Assembly (NCBI RefSeq): GCF_008843145.1
Contig: NZ_CP030265.1
Coordinates: forward strand, 2,342,001 to 2,406,000
Length of the DNA stretch: 64,000 nucleotides
DNA from: Skermanella pratensis
GTDB lineage: Bacteria; Pseudomonadota; Alphaproteobacteria; Azospirillales; Azospirillaceae
Direction: 5' to 3'
Position 1 is the first letter of the stretch. Every line of letters begins with the position of its first letter. The position numbers and the translations under genes were made by a program. The notes below the pieces were generated by a model. The model was not told the origin of the DNA, did not search any database, and was given only the letters and a program-made list of their open reading frames with translations. Positions 48,669-59,535 of this stretch are shown here, one piece after another.

Positions 48669-49697
48669 TCAAAGAAAGCTGCCCGTCCTGGCCAGTCCCC
48701 CCGGGGCAAAGCCCCTGGCACCTTCGGCCGCCTTGGCCTCCGCCATCTCGTTGAGCCGGCTGCGGTACATCGCCGCTGCGGCGGCGACCTCGCGGCCCGG
48801 AGCGTCCGACGGGCGCTCCGGGCTCAGAGTCGAGATGATCTCCAGCGCCGAGGATTTCAGACGGTCCAGTCCCGGCGGGACCATGCCCGAGAGGGTCTGG
48901 GCGTGCGCCACCTCGACCGCGGCGATCAGGGCCCTGGCTTGGTCGGCGGCCGTGGAGCGGCTGCCGGTCGCGTGGGCGGGCAGGCGATGGATCAGGTCGT
49001 CCAGCACCGGCACCACCCGCGTCAGGTGCTCCACCGCGATCCGTTCGACAGGCATGGCCGAGAGGCCCGGTGTCGCGAACTCTATCAGGAAGGCGGCCTG
49101 GAACGCCTGCCGGAGGAGTTTCTGCTCGTTCACATCGGCGGACGCCCGTTCGATCAGCTCGTGCGGGTTGGTCCTGCCGAAGGCGTTGGTCGCCTTGAGG
49201 CGCAGCGTGTTCGGAACCTCGATCAACGGGATCTGGCTGCTTTCGCGCGGGGACTTCCGCCGATCCGGGCCGATGAAGTCGCTGGTGACCACGAAGTTCC
49301 GCGGGCTCTCGACCAGTGCCGTGATCCGCTCGTGGAGCTGCTTGGGGGCCAGCGGCTTGACCAGCAGAGCGTCGGCGCCGCAGTTGGTCACCCGGGCGAG
49401 CAGCGACTTCGTCGGGTTGAAGGCGGTCACGACGATCGCAAGGAACGGATTGGCGCCCAGCAGGCTGTGGCGGATCGCATGAACGACCTTGAAGGTCTCG
49501 CTGTCGGTGCCGGTGGCGTCGGCGACCAGCAGGTCGGGGCTGCCGGTCTCGAACGCCTTCCGAACGTCTTCCATGTGGCCGAACGTCTGCACCCGGTTTA
49601 TCCGAAGGTGCCCCAGGGCATCGCGCATCAGGCGGCGGACATTGCCCTCGGGTTCGAACAGGATGCACTCGACCTGATTTAGATCGTATTCTGGCAT
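48669..49697 (-). CDS. receiver-domain protein with unknown helical C-terminus
   Basis: A 342-residue protein. Residues 8-125 form a response-regulator receiver: acidic FEPEGNVRRLM, phospho-acceptor Asp60 in LLVADATGTD, VVTAFNPTKS and the Lys in ADALLVKPL. A FIGPDRRKS motif follows at about 140, common after receivers in alphaproteobacteria. The remaining 190 residues are helical with no DNA-binding or enzymatic motif that I recognise. It lies between glgX and treZ on the same strand with gaps of 72 and 84 bases, so it may tie storage metabolism to a phosphorelay; that is inference. Confidence 0.82.
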   Translation of the reverse strand: MPEYDLNQVECILFEPEGNVRRLMRDALGHLRINRVQTFGHMEDVRKAFETGSPDLLVADATGTDSETFKVVHAIRHSLLGANPFLAIVVTAFNPTKSLLARVTNCGADALLVKPLAPKQLHERITALVESPRNFVVTSDFIGPDRRKSPRESSQIPLIEVPNTLRLKATNAFGRTNPHELIERASADVNEQKLLRQAFQAAFLIEFATPGLSAMPVERIAVEHLTRVVPVLDDLIHRLPAHATGSRSTAADQARALIAAVEVAHAQTLSGMVPPGLDRLKSSALEIISTLSPERPSDAPGREVAAAAAMYRSRLNEMAEAKAAEGARGFAPGGLARTGSFL

Positions 49698-49769
49698 GGG
49701 AACTATCGGTCGGCAGATGGTCGGGACCGGCGCGGCCCGCGCGGGATGGCGCAGTATCGCCGCTAATTC

Positions 49770-51935
<2,166 letters not shown>

Positions 51936-52114
51936 GTGCGTTCACCGCTCAGGTCGGGAAGGGGATTGGTGCGTGGGAAACCGACGGTCACTTTGCTGCC
52001 GCGAAATATGGCGATATCGGATGGTACCTGCTGGGCAAACGCAAGTATGTGAAATCGCCTTGCCGTGCAAGCGCTTCATGACGGGAGCCGAAACCCCGCC
52101 CCGCAGCGTTGCCG

Positions 52115-52546
52115 TCAGGGCATACCGTAGCGCAGCCGGGGCGCCGCGGTCTCGCTCGCGCGTTCGTAGGCGCTGATCGCCTGCCGCCAGGGCTCGATGT
52201 AGAGCCCCGTCTTCAGGACCTCCTGCGCCAGGACCTGGGCCACGAACGGAGCGCTGCCGGGGGCCGCCCAGCCGCGCCGGCTTTCGGATGCCGGCTGGGC
52301 GGACATCGCGGACCGGTGCGGCGCCTCCGCGTCGTCGCGCCGCGCCGCGGGATCGGCGCGGTCGGATGCGGTCCCGGCGGTGGCGGTGTCTGCCTCGCGC
52401 TCCGCCGCCCGCCTCGGGCGGCGGCGCCTCTCGCGCTCGACCTCATCCGCCCGCGCCGGCAGGGAGCGGGCGGGCGTTACCGGCACCAGGCTGCGCGAGT
52501 CGGGCAAGGGCTGGATCGGAGAGCGTGAAACGGGGCCGACGGCCAT
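52115..52546 (-). CDS. conserved-looking protein with disordered N-terminus
   Basis: 143 residues. The first 95 are Arg/Ala/Glu-rich and probably disordered (RERRRRPRRAAEREADTATA). The C-terminal 45 residues are ordered: SAPFVAQVLAQEVLKTGLYI then EPWRQAISAYERASE. This FVAQVLAQE-AY pattern recurs, as I recall, in small unknown proteins of alphaproteobacteria. Third codon positions are strongly G/C, supporting coding. The ribosome site for the first ATG is poor; an internal ATG (MSAQPASESRRGW) would give a 63-residue protein holding the ordered part. Confidence 0.6.
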   Translation of the reverse strand: MAVGPVSRSPIQPLPDSRSLVPVTPARSLPARADEVERERRRRPRRAAEREADTATAGTASDRADPAARRDDAEAPHRSAMSAQPASESRRGWAAPGSAPFVAQVLAQEVLKTGLYIEPWRQAISAYERASETAAPRLRYGMP

Positions 52547-52785
52547 TCCCGTACCGAACCTTCTGCTGGATGGACCTTTGGGGGATTGAACAGCAGTTTC
52601 GATCCCGGGGCCTTAAGGAATTCCGAATCCGTGCGACGACGCCGTATTAGCCCCCGGAGAAGCGCTTCGGGCGAGCGCGACGGTTCCGGACGGGGTTACC
52701 GGACGGGCGGCAAGCCACCACCCCGCCGGACGCAGGCACCCTTCCGGCGGGCTCCGGCTGCTCGGCTCCCGTCACCAGATCCCGG

Positions 52786-53406
52786 TCACTCGGCCTTGGA
52801 CTTCGTGATCGTGACGAGTTGCTTCTGCAGCTCTTCGAGCTGCTTCTGCAGGTCGTCCAGCGTCTTCTCGCTTTCGGCCCGGGCGCGCTGGGCCGCCTGG
52901 TCGAACTGCTCCGCCGCGGCCTTGCCCTGCTCGGTCTGCGGTCCGAACGGGGTGAACATCCGCATCGCCCGCTCGAACATCGCCAGGTTCTGCTTGCCCA
53001 CTTCCTCGAACGTGGTGCCGAACGGGAAGATTCCGCCGATCGTGTTCGAGAAGTAGTCACGCATCTGTTCCTGGTTCCGGGCGAACGACTGCATGCTGTA
53101 TTCCAGGTAACGGGGCACGACCCACTGCATGTTGTCGCCGTAGAAGCTGATCAGCTGGCGGAGAAAGCTGATGGGCAGAAGGTTCTGTCCTTTGCTTTCC
53201 TCCTCCACGATGATCTGCGTCAGCACGGAGCGGGTGATGTCCTCGCCCGTCTTCGCGTCATAGACGACAAAGTCCATCCCGTCCTTGACCATCTGACAGA
53301 GGTGGTCCAACGTGACGTAGCTGCTCGTTGCAGTGTTGTACAGCCTGCGATTGGCGTACTTTTTGATCGTGATCGGGGCAACTTTCGCGTCGTCTTTTTC
53401 GGCCAT
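52786..53406 (-). CDS. phaR: polyhydroxyalkanoate synthesis repressor PhaR
   Basis: Regulator that binds both DNA and nascent PHB and represses phasin and PHB genes. The N-terminal DNA/PHB-binding domain is unmistakable: ITIKKYANRRLYNTATSSYV then TLDHLCQMVKDG, followed by DFVVYDAKTGEDITRSVLTQ. The second accumulation-regulator region (LISFYGDNMQWVVPRYLEYS) and a Gln/Glu-rich coiled coil (DDLQKQLEELQKQLVTITKS) complete 206 residues. It is divergent from the PhaE-like/PhaC pair over 190 bases. A GTG five codons upstream of the chosen ATG is also in frame. Confidence 0.95.
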   Translation of the reverse strand: MAEKDDAKVAPITIKKYANRRLYNTATSSYVTLDHLCQMVKDGMDFVVYDAKTGEDITRSVLTQIIVEEESKGQNLLPISFLRQLISFYGDNMQWVVPRYLEYSMQSFARNQEQMRDYFSNTIGGIFPFGTTFEEVGKQNLAMFERAMRMFTPFGPQTEQGKAAAEQFDQAAQRARAESEKTLDDLQKQLEELQKQLVTITKSKAE

Positions 53407-53599
53407 TTCGTATGCTTTCACGCGGTGGCATTGCGCTTAAATCCCTCAAGACATTAGGAGTACGCGAAGAAAGCTCCCTTAAGCAAGCTTTCTGCCGCGC
53501 CGGCGCCCGCAATTGGGCGGCGACCTGTTCGGGCCGCGACATGCCGTACAATGGCGGCGCCCTGTTCAAATGCGGTAGTTCACTATTATATTCGCCGCC

Positions 53600-54028
53600 A
53601 TGGCCAACACATCGGATCAGGAACCGCCCTCCCTGGAAAGCCTCGCGCGCCGCTATCTCGACCTTTGGCAGGACCAATGGTCGGCGCTGGCGGTCGATCC
53701 CGAGGTCGCGGAGAATTTCGCCCGCCTGTTCCAGATTCTGGGGCAGGGAGCCGCCGCCATGGCTCCCTTTTCGGCATTCGCCGCGCGCGGCAGCAGTCAA
53801 CATCAGCAGTTTCATGACCCATTCGCCCCCTTCACGGCCGGCCGACCCATGGCGGATACCCCGACAGGGTCCGCGTCCGCTCGCGCTCCACATGGCGGCG
53901 ACCCTGACCACGCTGCTGAGCTCGCCCGCCGGATTGCCGTTCTTGAGGAGCGGCTCGATTCCCTGGAAGGGGAGCCTCCGGGACCGCGCCGAGGACCTGC
54001 GGGCGGAACTCGCCGGCGTCGATCCTGA
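53600..54028 (+). CDS. small PhaE-like protein overlapping phaC
   Basis: 142 residues. The N-terminal helical part (LARRYLDLWQDQWSALAVDP, then FARLFQILGQGAAAMAPFSA) resembles the start of small proteins found before short PHA synthases, comparable to PhaE or PhaR subunits of class III/IV enzymes. The middle is low-complexity, and a heptad-like coil (AAELARRIAVLEERLDSLEG) closes it before a basic tail. The last 215 bases are read in another frame as the beginning of phaC. A -10-like TATATT just before the ATG leaves almost no leader. The family link is by pattern only. Confidence 0.6.
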   Translation: MANTSDQEPPSLESLARRYLDLWQDQWSALAVDPEVAENFARLFQILGQGAAAMAPFSAFAARGSSQHQQFHDPFAPFTAGRPMADTPTGSASARAPHGGDPDHAAELARRIAVLEERLDSLEGEPPGPRRGPAGGTRRRRS

Positions 54029-55061
54029 AGACTTCGCGCGGGCCGTCGACCGCGAGATGCGGTGGCGCTTCGACGCGCTGCTGACGGGGGTGGAGCGGTA
54101 CCGGAACCATTCCTACCGCCGCGACCTGGCCGACCCTCCGGTGGTCTGGCGCGAAGGGCCGGCCCGCCTGCTCGATTACGGGACGGACGGCGGCGGGCTG
54201 CCCGTCCTGTTCGTCCCGTCGCTGATCAACCGCCATTACATACTCGACCTGTCCGGGGATTGCTCCCTGATGCGCTGGCTGGCGGTCCGCGGTATCCGGC
54301 CGCTGCTGCTCGACTGGGGCCGGCCCGGCCCGGCGGAACGCCGCTTCACCATGACCGACTTCGTCGCCGGCCGGCTGGAGCGCGCGCTGAACGCCGTGCT
54401 GGACCTTTTCCCCGCGCGACCGGCCGTGGTCGGGTACTGCATGGGCGGCCTGTTGGCGACGGCGCTCGCCCAGCGGCGGCCCCGCGACGTCGCCGGCCTC
54501 GCCCTGCTGGCGACGCCCTGGGATTTCCACGGCGACAATCCGGCCATGGCGAAGCGCACGGCGGCCGCCCTGGCGCCGTACGAGCCGGTGCTCGATACCT
54601 GGGGCGAACTGCCGGTGGACGCGATCCAGGCGCTGTTCGCCATGCAGGACCCGCTGCAGGTCGCGCGCAAATTCACCCGGTTCGCGCGGATGCCGCCGGA
54701 CGGTGCCGCCGCCCGGGGGTTCGTGGCCCTGGAGGACTGGCTGAACGACGGCGTGGCACTGCCGGCGGCCGTCGCGCGGGATTGCCTGACCGGCTGGTAC
54801 GGCCGCAACGACACCGCGGAGGGGCGTTGGACCATCGCCGGCGAGAGCGTCGACCCCGGCAGGCTGCGGCCGCCGGCGCTGGTCATGATCCCGGAGAAGG
54901 ACCGCATCGTTCCGCCGTGCTCGGCGCGGGCGCTGGCCCAGGCGATCCCCGGCGCAGCCATCCACAATCCCCACCTGGGGCATGTCGGCATGATCGTCAG
55001 TGCAGGAGCACAGGCTTTGGTGTGGGAACCCCTTGCCGAATGGCTCCGCAACCGAAGGTGA
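53814..55061 (+). CDS. phaC: PHA synthase / PhaC-like alpha-beta hydrolase, short form
   Basis: Polymerises 3-hydroxybutyryl-CoA into PHB. The catalytic triad is in place: Cys209 in the lipase-like box VVGYCMGGLLA, Asp363 in MIPEKDRIVPP and His390 in HLGHVGMIVS. Other landmarks are FVPSLINRHYILDL, LLLDWGRPGPAE and LATPWDFHGDNP. At 415 residues it lacks the long N-terminal domain of class I synthases (about 570-600 residues), so it may work with the small upstream protein. The N-terminus (RPLALHMAATLTTLLSSPAG, LPFLRSGSIPWKG) reads as genuine family sequence although it overlaps the upstream gene. An ATG at 53892 is an alternative start. Confidence 0.88.
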   Translation: MTHSPPSRPADPWRIPRQGPRPLALHMAATLTTLLSSPAGLPFLRSGSIPWKGSLRDRAEDLRAELAGVDPEDFARAVDREMRWRFDALLTGVERYRNHSYRRDLADPPVVWREGPARLLDYGTDGGGLPVLFVPSLINRHYILDLSGDCSLMRWLAVRGIRPLLLDWGRPGPAERRFTMTDFVAGRLERALNAVLDLFPARPAVVGYCMGGLLATALAQRRPRDVAGLALLATPWDFHGDNPAMAKRTAAALAPYEPVLDTWGELPVDAIQALFAMQDPLQVARKFTRFARMPPDGAAARGFVALEDWLNDGVALPAAVARDCLTGWYGRNDTAEGRWTIAGESVDPGRLRPPALVMIPEKDRIVPPCSARALAQAIPGAAIHNPHLGHVGMIVSAGAQALVWEPLAEWLRNRR

Positions 55062-55241
55062 TTATTCCAATCGTTAGGAGACTAGCTTTCTCTTTTCGAA
55101 TGCGCGACTTAGTGGCGCGGGCAAAACTGTAGGGCGGGCATGAACCCGCAGTGCCTTGCGCCGAAAAATTGCTGGGGCTAGTTTAAGCCGTGCTAAAGGC
55201 AGGCCCATAAAAAAATTGCCATCAGCTAAGGAGCGTTCCCC

Positions 55242-56417
55242 ATGACCGAAGTCGTAATCGCCAGCGCCGCGCGCACGCCGATCGGTGCGTTCAACGGCTC
55301 GCTGAGCTCGGTACCCGCCCATACCTTGGGCGAAGTGGCGATCCGCGAGGCGCTGAAGCGCGCGGGCGTCGATGCGGGCGAAGTGTCGGAGGTCGTGCTG
55401 GGGCAGGTCCTGACCGCCGGCACCGGCCAGAACCCCGCCCGCCAGGCCGCTGTCGCCGCCGGCATCCCGGTGGAGAAGACCGCCTACTCGATCAACCAGC
55501 TTTGCGGTTCCGGCCTGCGCACGGTTGCGCTCGGCTATCAGGCGATCAAGCTGGGCGACGCCGACATCGTCGTCGCCGGCGGCCAGGAGAGCATGAGCCT
55601 GGCGCCCCACTGCATGCATCTGCGCAACGGCACCAAGATGGGCGACACCCAGCTGATCGACACCATGCTCAAGGACGGCCTGTGGGACGCCTTCAACGGC
55701 TACCACATGGGCACCACGGCGGAGAACGTCGCCCAGAAGTGGCAGATCACCCGCGAGCAGCAGGACGAGTTCGCCACCGCCTCCCAGAACAAGGCCGAGG
55801 CGGCGATGAAGTCCGGCAAGTTCAAGGACGAGATCATTCCGGTCACCATCAAGACCCGCAAGGGCGACACCGTCGTCGACACCGACGAGTTCCCCAAGGC
55901 GGGCGTCACGGTCGATGCCCTGGGCAAGCTGCGCCCGGCCTTCTCGAAGGACGGCTCGGTCACCGCGGGCAACGCGTCGGGCATCAATGACGGCGCCGCG
56001 GCGCTGGTGCTGATGGGCGCCGACGCCGCCGCGAAGCGCGGCATCACGCCGCTGGCCCGCATCGTGTCGTGGGCGACCGCCGGCGTCGATCCCGCCATCA
56101 TGGGTTCCGGCCCGATCCCGGCCAGCCGCCTGGCTCTTCAGCGCGCCGGATGGTCCGTCGACGACCTGGACCTGATCGAGGCCAACGAGGCCTTCGCCGC
56201 GCAGGCCTGCGCGGTCAACAAGGATCTCGGCTGGGACAAGTCCAAGGTCAACGTCAACGGCGGCGCCATCGCGCTCGGCCATCCGATCGGTGCGTCCGGC
56301 GCCCGCGTCCTGGTCACCCTGCTCCACGAGATGCAGAGGCTCGACGCCAAGAAGGGCCTCGCCACCCTGTGCATCGGCGGCGGCATGGGCATCGCCCTCA
56401 CCGTCGCGCGCGATTAA
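55242..56417 (+). CDS. phaA: acetyl-CoA acetyltransferase
   Basis: Beta-ketothiolase that condenses two acetyl-CoA to acetoacetyl-CoA, the first step of PHB synthesis. The 391 residues begin [19 protein letters not shown], with the acyl-accepting Cys88 in [11 protein letters not shown], His347 in [13 protein letters not shown] and Cys377 in [17 protein letters not shown] lies nine bases before the ATG. It has its own 180-base upstream region after phaC and precedes phaB by 181 bases. Confidence 0.97.
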   Translation: MTEVVIASAARTPIGAFNGSLSSVPAHTLGEVAIREALKRAGVDAGEVSEVVLGQVLTAGTGQNPARQAAVAAGIPVEKTAYSINQLCGSGLRTVALGYQAIKLGDADIVVAGGQESMSLAPHCMHLRNGTKMGDTQLIDTMLKDGLWDAFNGYHMGTTAENVAQKWQITREQQDEFATASQNKAEAAMKSGKFKDEIIPVTIKTRKGDTVVDTDEFPKAGVTVDALGKLRPAFSKDGSVTAGNASGINDGAAALVLMGADAAAKRGITPLARIVSWATAGVDPAIMGSGPIPASRLALQRAGWSVDDLDLIEANEAFAAQACAVNKDLGWDKSKVNVNGGAIALGHPIGASGARVLVTLLHEMQRLDAKKGLATLCIGGGMGIALTVARD

Positions 56418-56598
56418 GCGGTCCGATTCCTGTTGCTGCACGTCAGCGTTGACATCGGCCCGGATCCGTCCGGCTTGATGCACGTCAACGCGCAGGACAT
56501 GAACGACTGTTAATACTGTCAGGCTGAGGCCGCACGTCACCGCGGCTTCAGCTTCGACCACCTCGTCAAATCATCATCGCTTTCTGGGGGAGGAATCA

Positions 56599-57321
56599 AT
56601 GGCAAGAGTTGCAGTTGTTACCGGCGGCACGCGCGGTATCGGCGAAGCCATTTCGGTCGGTCTGAAGGATGCCGGGTACAAGGTCGCCGCCATTTACGCC
56701 GGCAACGACGAGAGGGCCCGTGAGTTCTCCGAGCGGACCGGCATCGCGGTCTACAAGTGGGACGTCGGCAACTTCGAAGCCTGCAAGGAAGGTCTCGCGA
56801 AGGTCGCGTCGGAACTGGGTCCGGTCGATATCGTCGTCAACAACGCGGGCATCACCCGCGACGGCGTCATGCACCGCATGACCTACGAGCAGTGGAACGA
56901 TGTCATCCAGACGAACCTGACGTCCTGCTTCAACATGTGCCGCAGCGTGATCGACGGCATGCGCGAGCGGGGCTTCGGCCGCATCGTCAACATCGGCTCG
57001 ATCAACGGCCAGGCCGGCCAGTACGGCCAGGTGAACTACGCGGCGGCCAAGTCGGGCATCCACGGCTTTACCAAGGCGCTCGCCCAGGAGGGTGCGGCCA
57101 AGGGGATCACCGTCAACGCGATTGCGCCCGGCTACATCGACACCGACATGGTCCGCGCCGTCCCGCCGAACGTGCTGGAGAAGATCGTCGCCAAGGTGCC
57201 GGTCGGCCGGCTCGGTAAGGCTTCGGAAATCGCCCGCGGCGTGCTGTTCCTGGTGGCCGATGAGGGCGGCTTCATCACCGGTTCGACCCTGTCGATCAAC
57301 GGCGGCCAGCACATGTATTGA
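56599..57321 (+). CDS. phaB: acetoacetyl-CoA reductase
   Basis: NADPH-dependent SDR that reduces acetoacetyl-CoA to (R)-3-hydroxybutyryl-CoA. The 240 residues show VVTGGTRGIGEAISVGLK, the PhaB-type NNAGITRDGVMHRMTYEQWN, NIGSINGQAGQYGQVNYAAA with the catalytic Ser, Tyr and Lys, FTKALAQEGAAKGITVNAIA and SINGGQHMY at the end. GGGGGAGGA precedes the ATG. A strong terminator follows, so it is the last gene of the phaA-phaB unit. Confidence 0.97.
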   Translation: MARVAVVTGGTRGIGEAISVGLKDAGYKVAAIYAGNDERAREFSERTGIAVYKWDVGNFEACKEGLAKVASELGPVDIVVNNAGITRDGVMHRMTYEQWNDVIQTNLTSCFNMCRSVIDGMRERGFGRIVNIGSINGQAGQYGQVNYAAAKSGIHGFTKALAQEGAAKGITVNAIAPGYIDTDMVRAVPPNVLEKIVAKVPVGRLGKASEIARGVLFLVADEGGFITGSTLSINGGQHMY

Positions 57322-57352
57322 TCCTTCGCCCGTTTGGCGGTGTTAGGATCGA

Positions 57353-57380
57353 CGGGGCGTCCCAGCGGGACGCCCCGTTT
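57353..57380 (+). terminator. intrinsic terminator after phaB
   Basis: Perfect 11-bp arms (CGGGGCGTCCC and GGGACGCCCCG), loop AGC, then TTTCATTT. It lies 31 bases after the phaB stop. Confidence 0.82.
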
Positions 57381-57416
57381 CATTTCCGAGGGCTTCATTT
57401 CCGAGAGGGAGGACAG

Positions 57417-57797
57417 ATGGTCGAATACGAGGAAGCCAGTCCCGAAGTCCGAGCCGTCTATGACGACATCATGGCGACCCGCAAGACGGACCTGATCAAC
57501 AATTTCTGGAAGGTCCTGGCAAGCCATCCGCCGACGCTGAAGCGCACCTGGGAGAGCATCAAGGAGGTCATGGCGCCGGGCGCGCTCGATCCGCTGACCA
57601 AGGAGATGGTCTATCTCGCGGTCAGCGCCACCAACAACTGCGAATACTGCATCGCGTCGCACACGGCGGCCGCCCGCAAGGCCGGCATGACCGACGAGAT
57701 GTTGGGCGAGCTGCTGGCCGTCGTCGGCATGGCGAACGAGACCAACCGGCTCGCCAACGGCTACCGGGTCCAGGTGGACGAGCGGTTCAAGTCGTGA
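57417..57797 (+). CDS. carboxymuconolactone decarboxylase/AhpD family protein
   Basis: A 126-residue AhpD-like protein. The redox-active motif is NNCEYCIASHTAAARKAGMT: a CxxC pair followed three residues later by His, as in alkylhydroperoxidase cores. YLAVSATN and LAVVGMANETNRLANGY flank it. A peroxidase or disulfide-linked role is likely for CxxC members, but the partner is unknown. GAGGGAGGA gives a strong ribosome site. The stop overlaps the start of the NUDIX gene as GTGA. Confidence 0.9.
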   Translation: MVEYEEASPEVRAVYDDIMATRKTDLINNFWKVLASHPPTLKRTWESIKEVMAPGALDPLTKEMVYLAVSATNNCEYCIASHTAAARKAGMTDEMLGELLAVVGMANETNRLANGYRVQVDERFKS

Positions 57798-58258
57798 CCC
57801 CGCCCAACCGGAAGCACTCTGATCGGGAATATCCCGACCGTCCGTGGGTCGGCGTCGGCGTGGTGGTGTGGCAGGGCGACCGCGTCCTGCTAATCCGCCG
57901 CGGCCGGGCGCCCCGGCTCGGTCAATGGGGCTTGCCGGGCGGCGCGCAGTCGGTCGGCGAGACCCTGTTCGAAGCGGCGGCGCGCGAGGTGCTGGAGGAG
58001 ACCGGCCTGGTGGTCGACCCGCAGGCGGTGGTGACGGCGCTGGACTCGATCAGCCGCGATTGTGAGGGAGAGGTCCAGTTCCACTACACCCTCGTCGAGG
58101 TACTGGCGGAGTGCGCCGAAGGCGATCCGGTCGCGGCCGATGACGCGATGGATGCGCGGTGGGTCACGCCGGAGCAGGTCCCGGACTTGGTCGAGTGGGG
58201 GGAGACGACCCGGGTGATTGAGCTGTCCCGGGCATTCCGGCGGGGGATCGCCGGGTAG
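57794..58258 (+). CDS. NUDIX hydrolase
   Basis: A 154-residue hydrolase of nucleoside diphosphates linked to another moiety. The NUDIX box is complete: GAQSVGETLFEAAAREVLEE then TGL. The N-terminal VGVGVVVWQGDRVLLIRRGR and the LGQWGLPGG approach are typical of ADP-ribose pyrophosphatase-like members, though the substrate is not fixed by sequence. The start is a GTG overlapping the AhpD-like stop by four bases, so the two are probably translated together. Confidence 0.93.
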   Translation: MTPPNRKHSDREYPDRPWVGVGVVVWQGDRVLLIRRGRAPRLGQWGLPGGAQSVGETLFEAAAREVLEETGLVVDPQAVVTALDSISRDCEGEVQFHYTLVEVLAECAEGDPVAADDAMDARWVTPEQVPDLVEWGETTRVIELSRAFRRGIAG

Positions 58259-58272
58259 ATTTTTCGGGTCAC

Positions 58273-58330
58273 GCATGGACGGGAACTGAGAGGAGATGCC
58301 CGGGCACCTCCTCTCAGTTCCCGTCCATGC
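58273..58330. terminator. long perfect inverted repeat between convergent genes
   Basis: Two 23-base perfectly complementary arms around a 12-base loop, whose core GCCCGGGC is again a palindrome. Placed 14 bases after the NUDIX stop and 11 bases from the carA stop, it can act as a bidirectional terminator. Flanking T/A runs are present (TTTTT before it, AAAAA after it). Confidence 0.85.
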
Positions 58331-58341
58331 AGTAAAAACGG

Positions 58342-59535
58342 TCAGCTCCGCCTGTCGATCAGGTCCACGAAGCGGTGGAACAGGTAGTGGCTGTCTTCCG
58401 GGCCGGGCGAGGCTTCGGGGTGGTACTGGACCGAAAAGATCGGCCTGCCCTTGACCTTCAGTCCCTCGTTGGTGCCGTCGAACAGGCTGACATGGGTCAC
58501 TTCCACGTCGGCAGGCAGGCTGTCCGGCTTGACCACGAAGCCGTGGTTCTGGCTGGTGATCTCGACCCTTCCGGTCTCCAGGTCCTTGACCGGGTGGTTG
58601 GCGCCCCGGTGGCCACGGGGCATCTTCTCCGTCTCGGCGCCCAGCGCCAGCGCCATCAGCTGGTGTCCCAGGCAGATGCCGAACATCGGAACGCCGGTAT
58701 CCATCAGGCCGCGGATCGTCGGCACGGCATAGGTCCCGGTCGCGGCCGGATCGCCCGGGCCGTTGGACAGGAAGACGCCGTCCGGCTTGTGGCGCATCAC
58801 GTCCTCGACCGTGGCGGTCGCCGGCACCACCGTCACCTTGGCGCCGGTCCCGGCAAGGCAGCGCAGGATATTGCGCTTGGCGCCGTAGTCGATCGCGACG
58901 ACGTGGTGGCGCGGGCTCTCCTGCGTCGCGTAGCCCTGGCCGAGCTTCCACATCCCTTCGTTCCAGGAATAGGTCTGGCGGCACGAGACGTCCTTGGCGA
59001 GGTCCATGCCTTCCAGCCCCGGCCATTGCCGTGCCTGGGCAATCAACGCCTCCAGGTCGAACCGGCCGTCCGGGGCGTGGGCGATCACGCCGGTCGGGGC
59101 GCCGCCGTCACGGATGCGGCGGGTCAGGCGCCGGGTGTCGATGCCTGAGATACCGATCAGGTCGAAGCTCTTGAGCCAGTCGTCCAGGTGACGGGTGGCG
59201 CGCCAGTTGGACGGCTCGGTGATGTCGGCACGAAGCACGAGGCCGCGGGCCGCGGGTGTGACCGTCTCGATATCCTCGCCGTTGGCGCCGGTGTTGCCGA
59301 TATGGGGGAAGGTGAAGGTGATGATTTGCCCGGCATAGCTGGGGTCGGTCAGTATTTCCTGGTAGCCGGTCATCGACGTGTTGAAACAGACCTCACCGAC
59401 CGATGCGCCCACGGCACCCAGCCCGCGCCCCCACAGCACCGTTCCATCGGCCAGGACGAGGACGGCGGTGGCGCCATCCGGGCGCGACGCGTCGGCGGCG
59501 CTCGGCGCCGGGGCGGCGGAAGTGTTTTCGGACAT
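58342..59535 (-). CDS. carA: carbamoyl-phosphate synthase small subunit
   Basis: Glutaminase subunit that feeds ammonia to CarB for arginine and pyrimidine synthesis. N-terminal domain: VLADGTVLWGRGLGAVGASV, GEVCFNTSMTGYQEILTDPS, YAGQIITFTFPHIGNTGAN. Class I amidotransferase domain: VAIDYGAKRNILRCLAG, VFLSNGPGDPAA, nucleophile Cys in MFGICLGHQLMALALGA, SQNHGFVV, and the His-Glu pair in VQYHPEASPGPEDS. The chosen ATG begins a short Ala/Ser-rich leader of about 24 residues before the conserved part. carB is not in the window. 397 residues. Confidence 0.97.
   Translation of the reverse strand: MSENTSAAPAPSAADASRPDGATAVLVLADGTVLWGRGLGAVGASVGEVCFNTSMTGYQEILTDPSYAGQIITFTFPHIGNTGANGEDIETVTPAARGLVLRADITEPSNWRATRHLDDWLKSFDLIGISGIDTRRLTRRIRDGGAPTGVIAHAPDGRFDLEALIAQARQWPGLEGMDLAKDVSCRQTYSWNEGMWKLGQGYATQESPRHHVVAIDYGAKRNILRCLAGTGAKVTVVPATATVEDVMRHKPDGVFLSNGPGDPAATGTYAVPTIRGLMDTGVPMFGICLGHQLMALALGAETEKMPRGHRGANHPVKDLETGRVEITSQNHGFVVKPDSLPADVEVTHVSLFDGTNEGLKVKGRPIFSVQYHPEASPGPEDSHYLFHRFVDLIDRRS

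Noticed and set aside
53412-53813. Upstream extension of the phaC frame
   Set aside because: Sequence before the chosen ATG has no PhaC similarity and coincides with the PhaE-like gene and the phaR promoter region.
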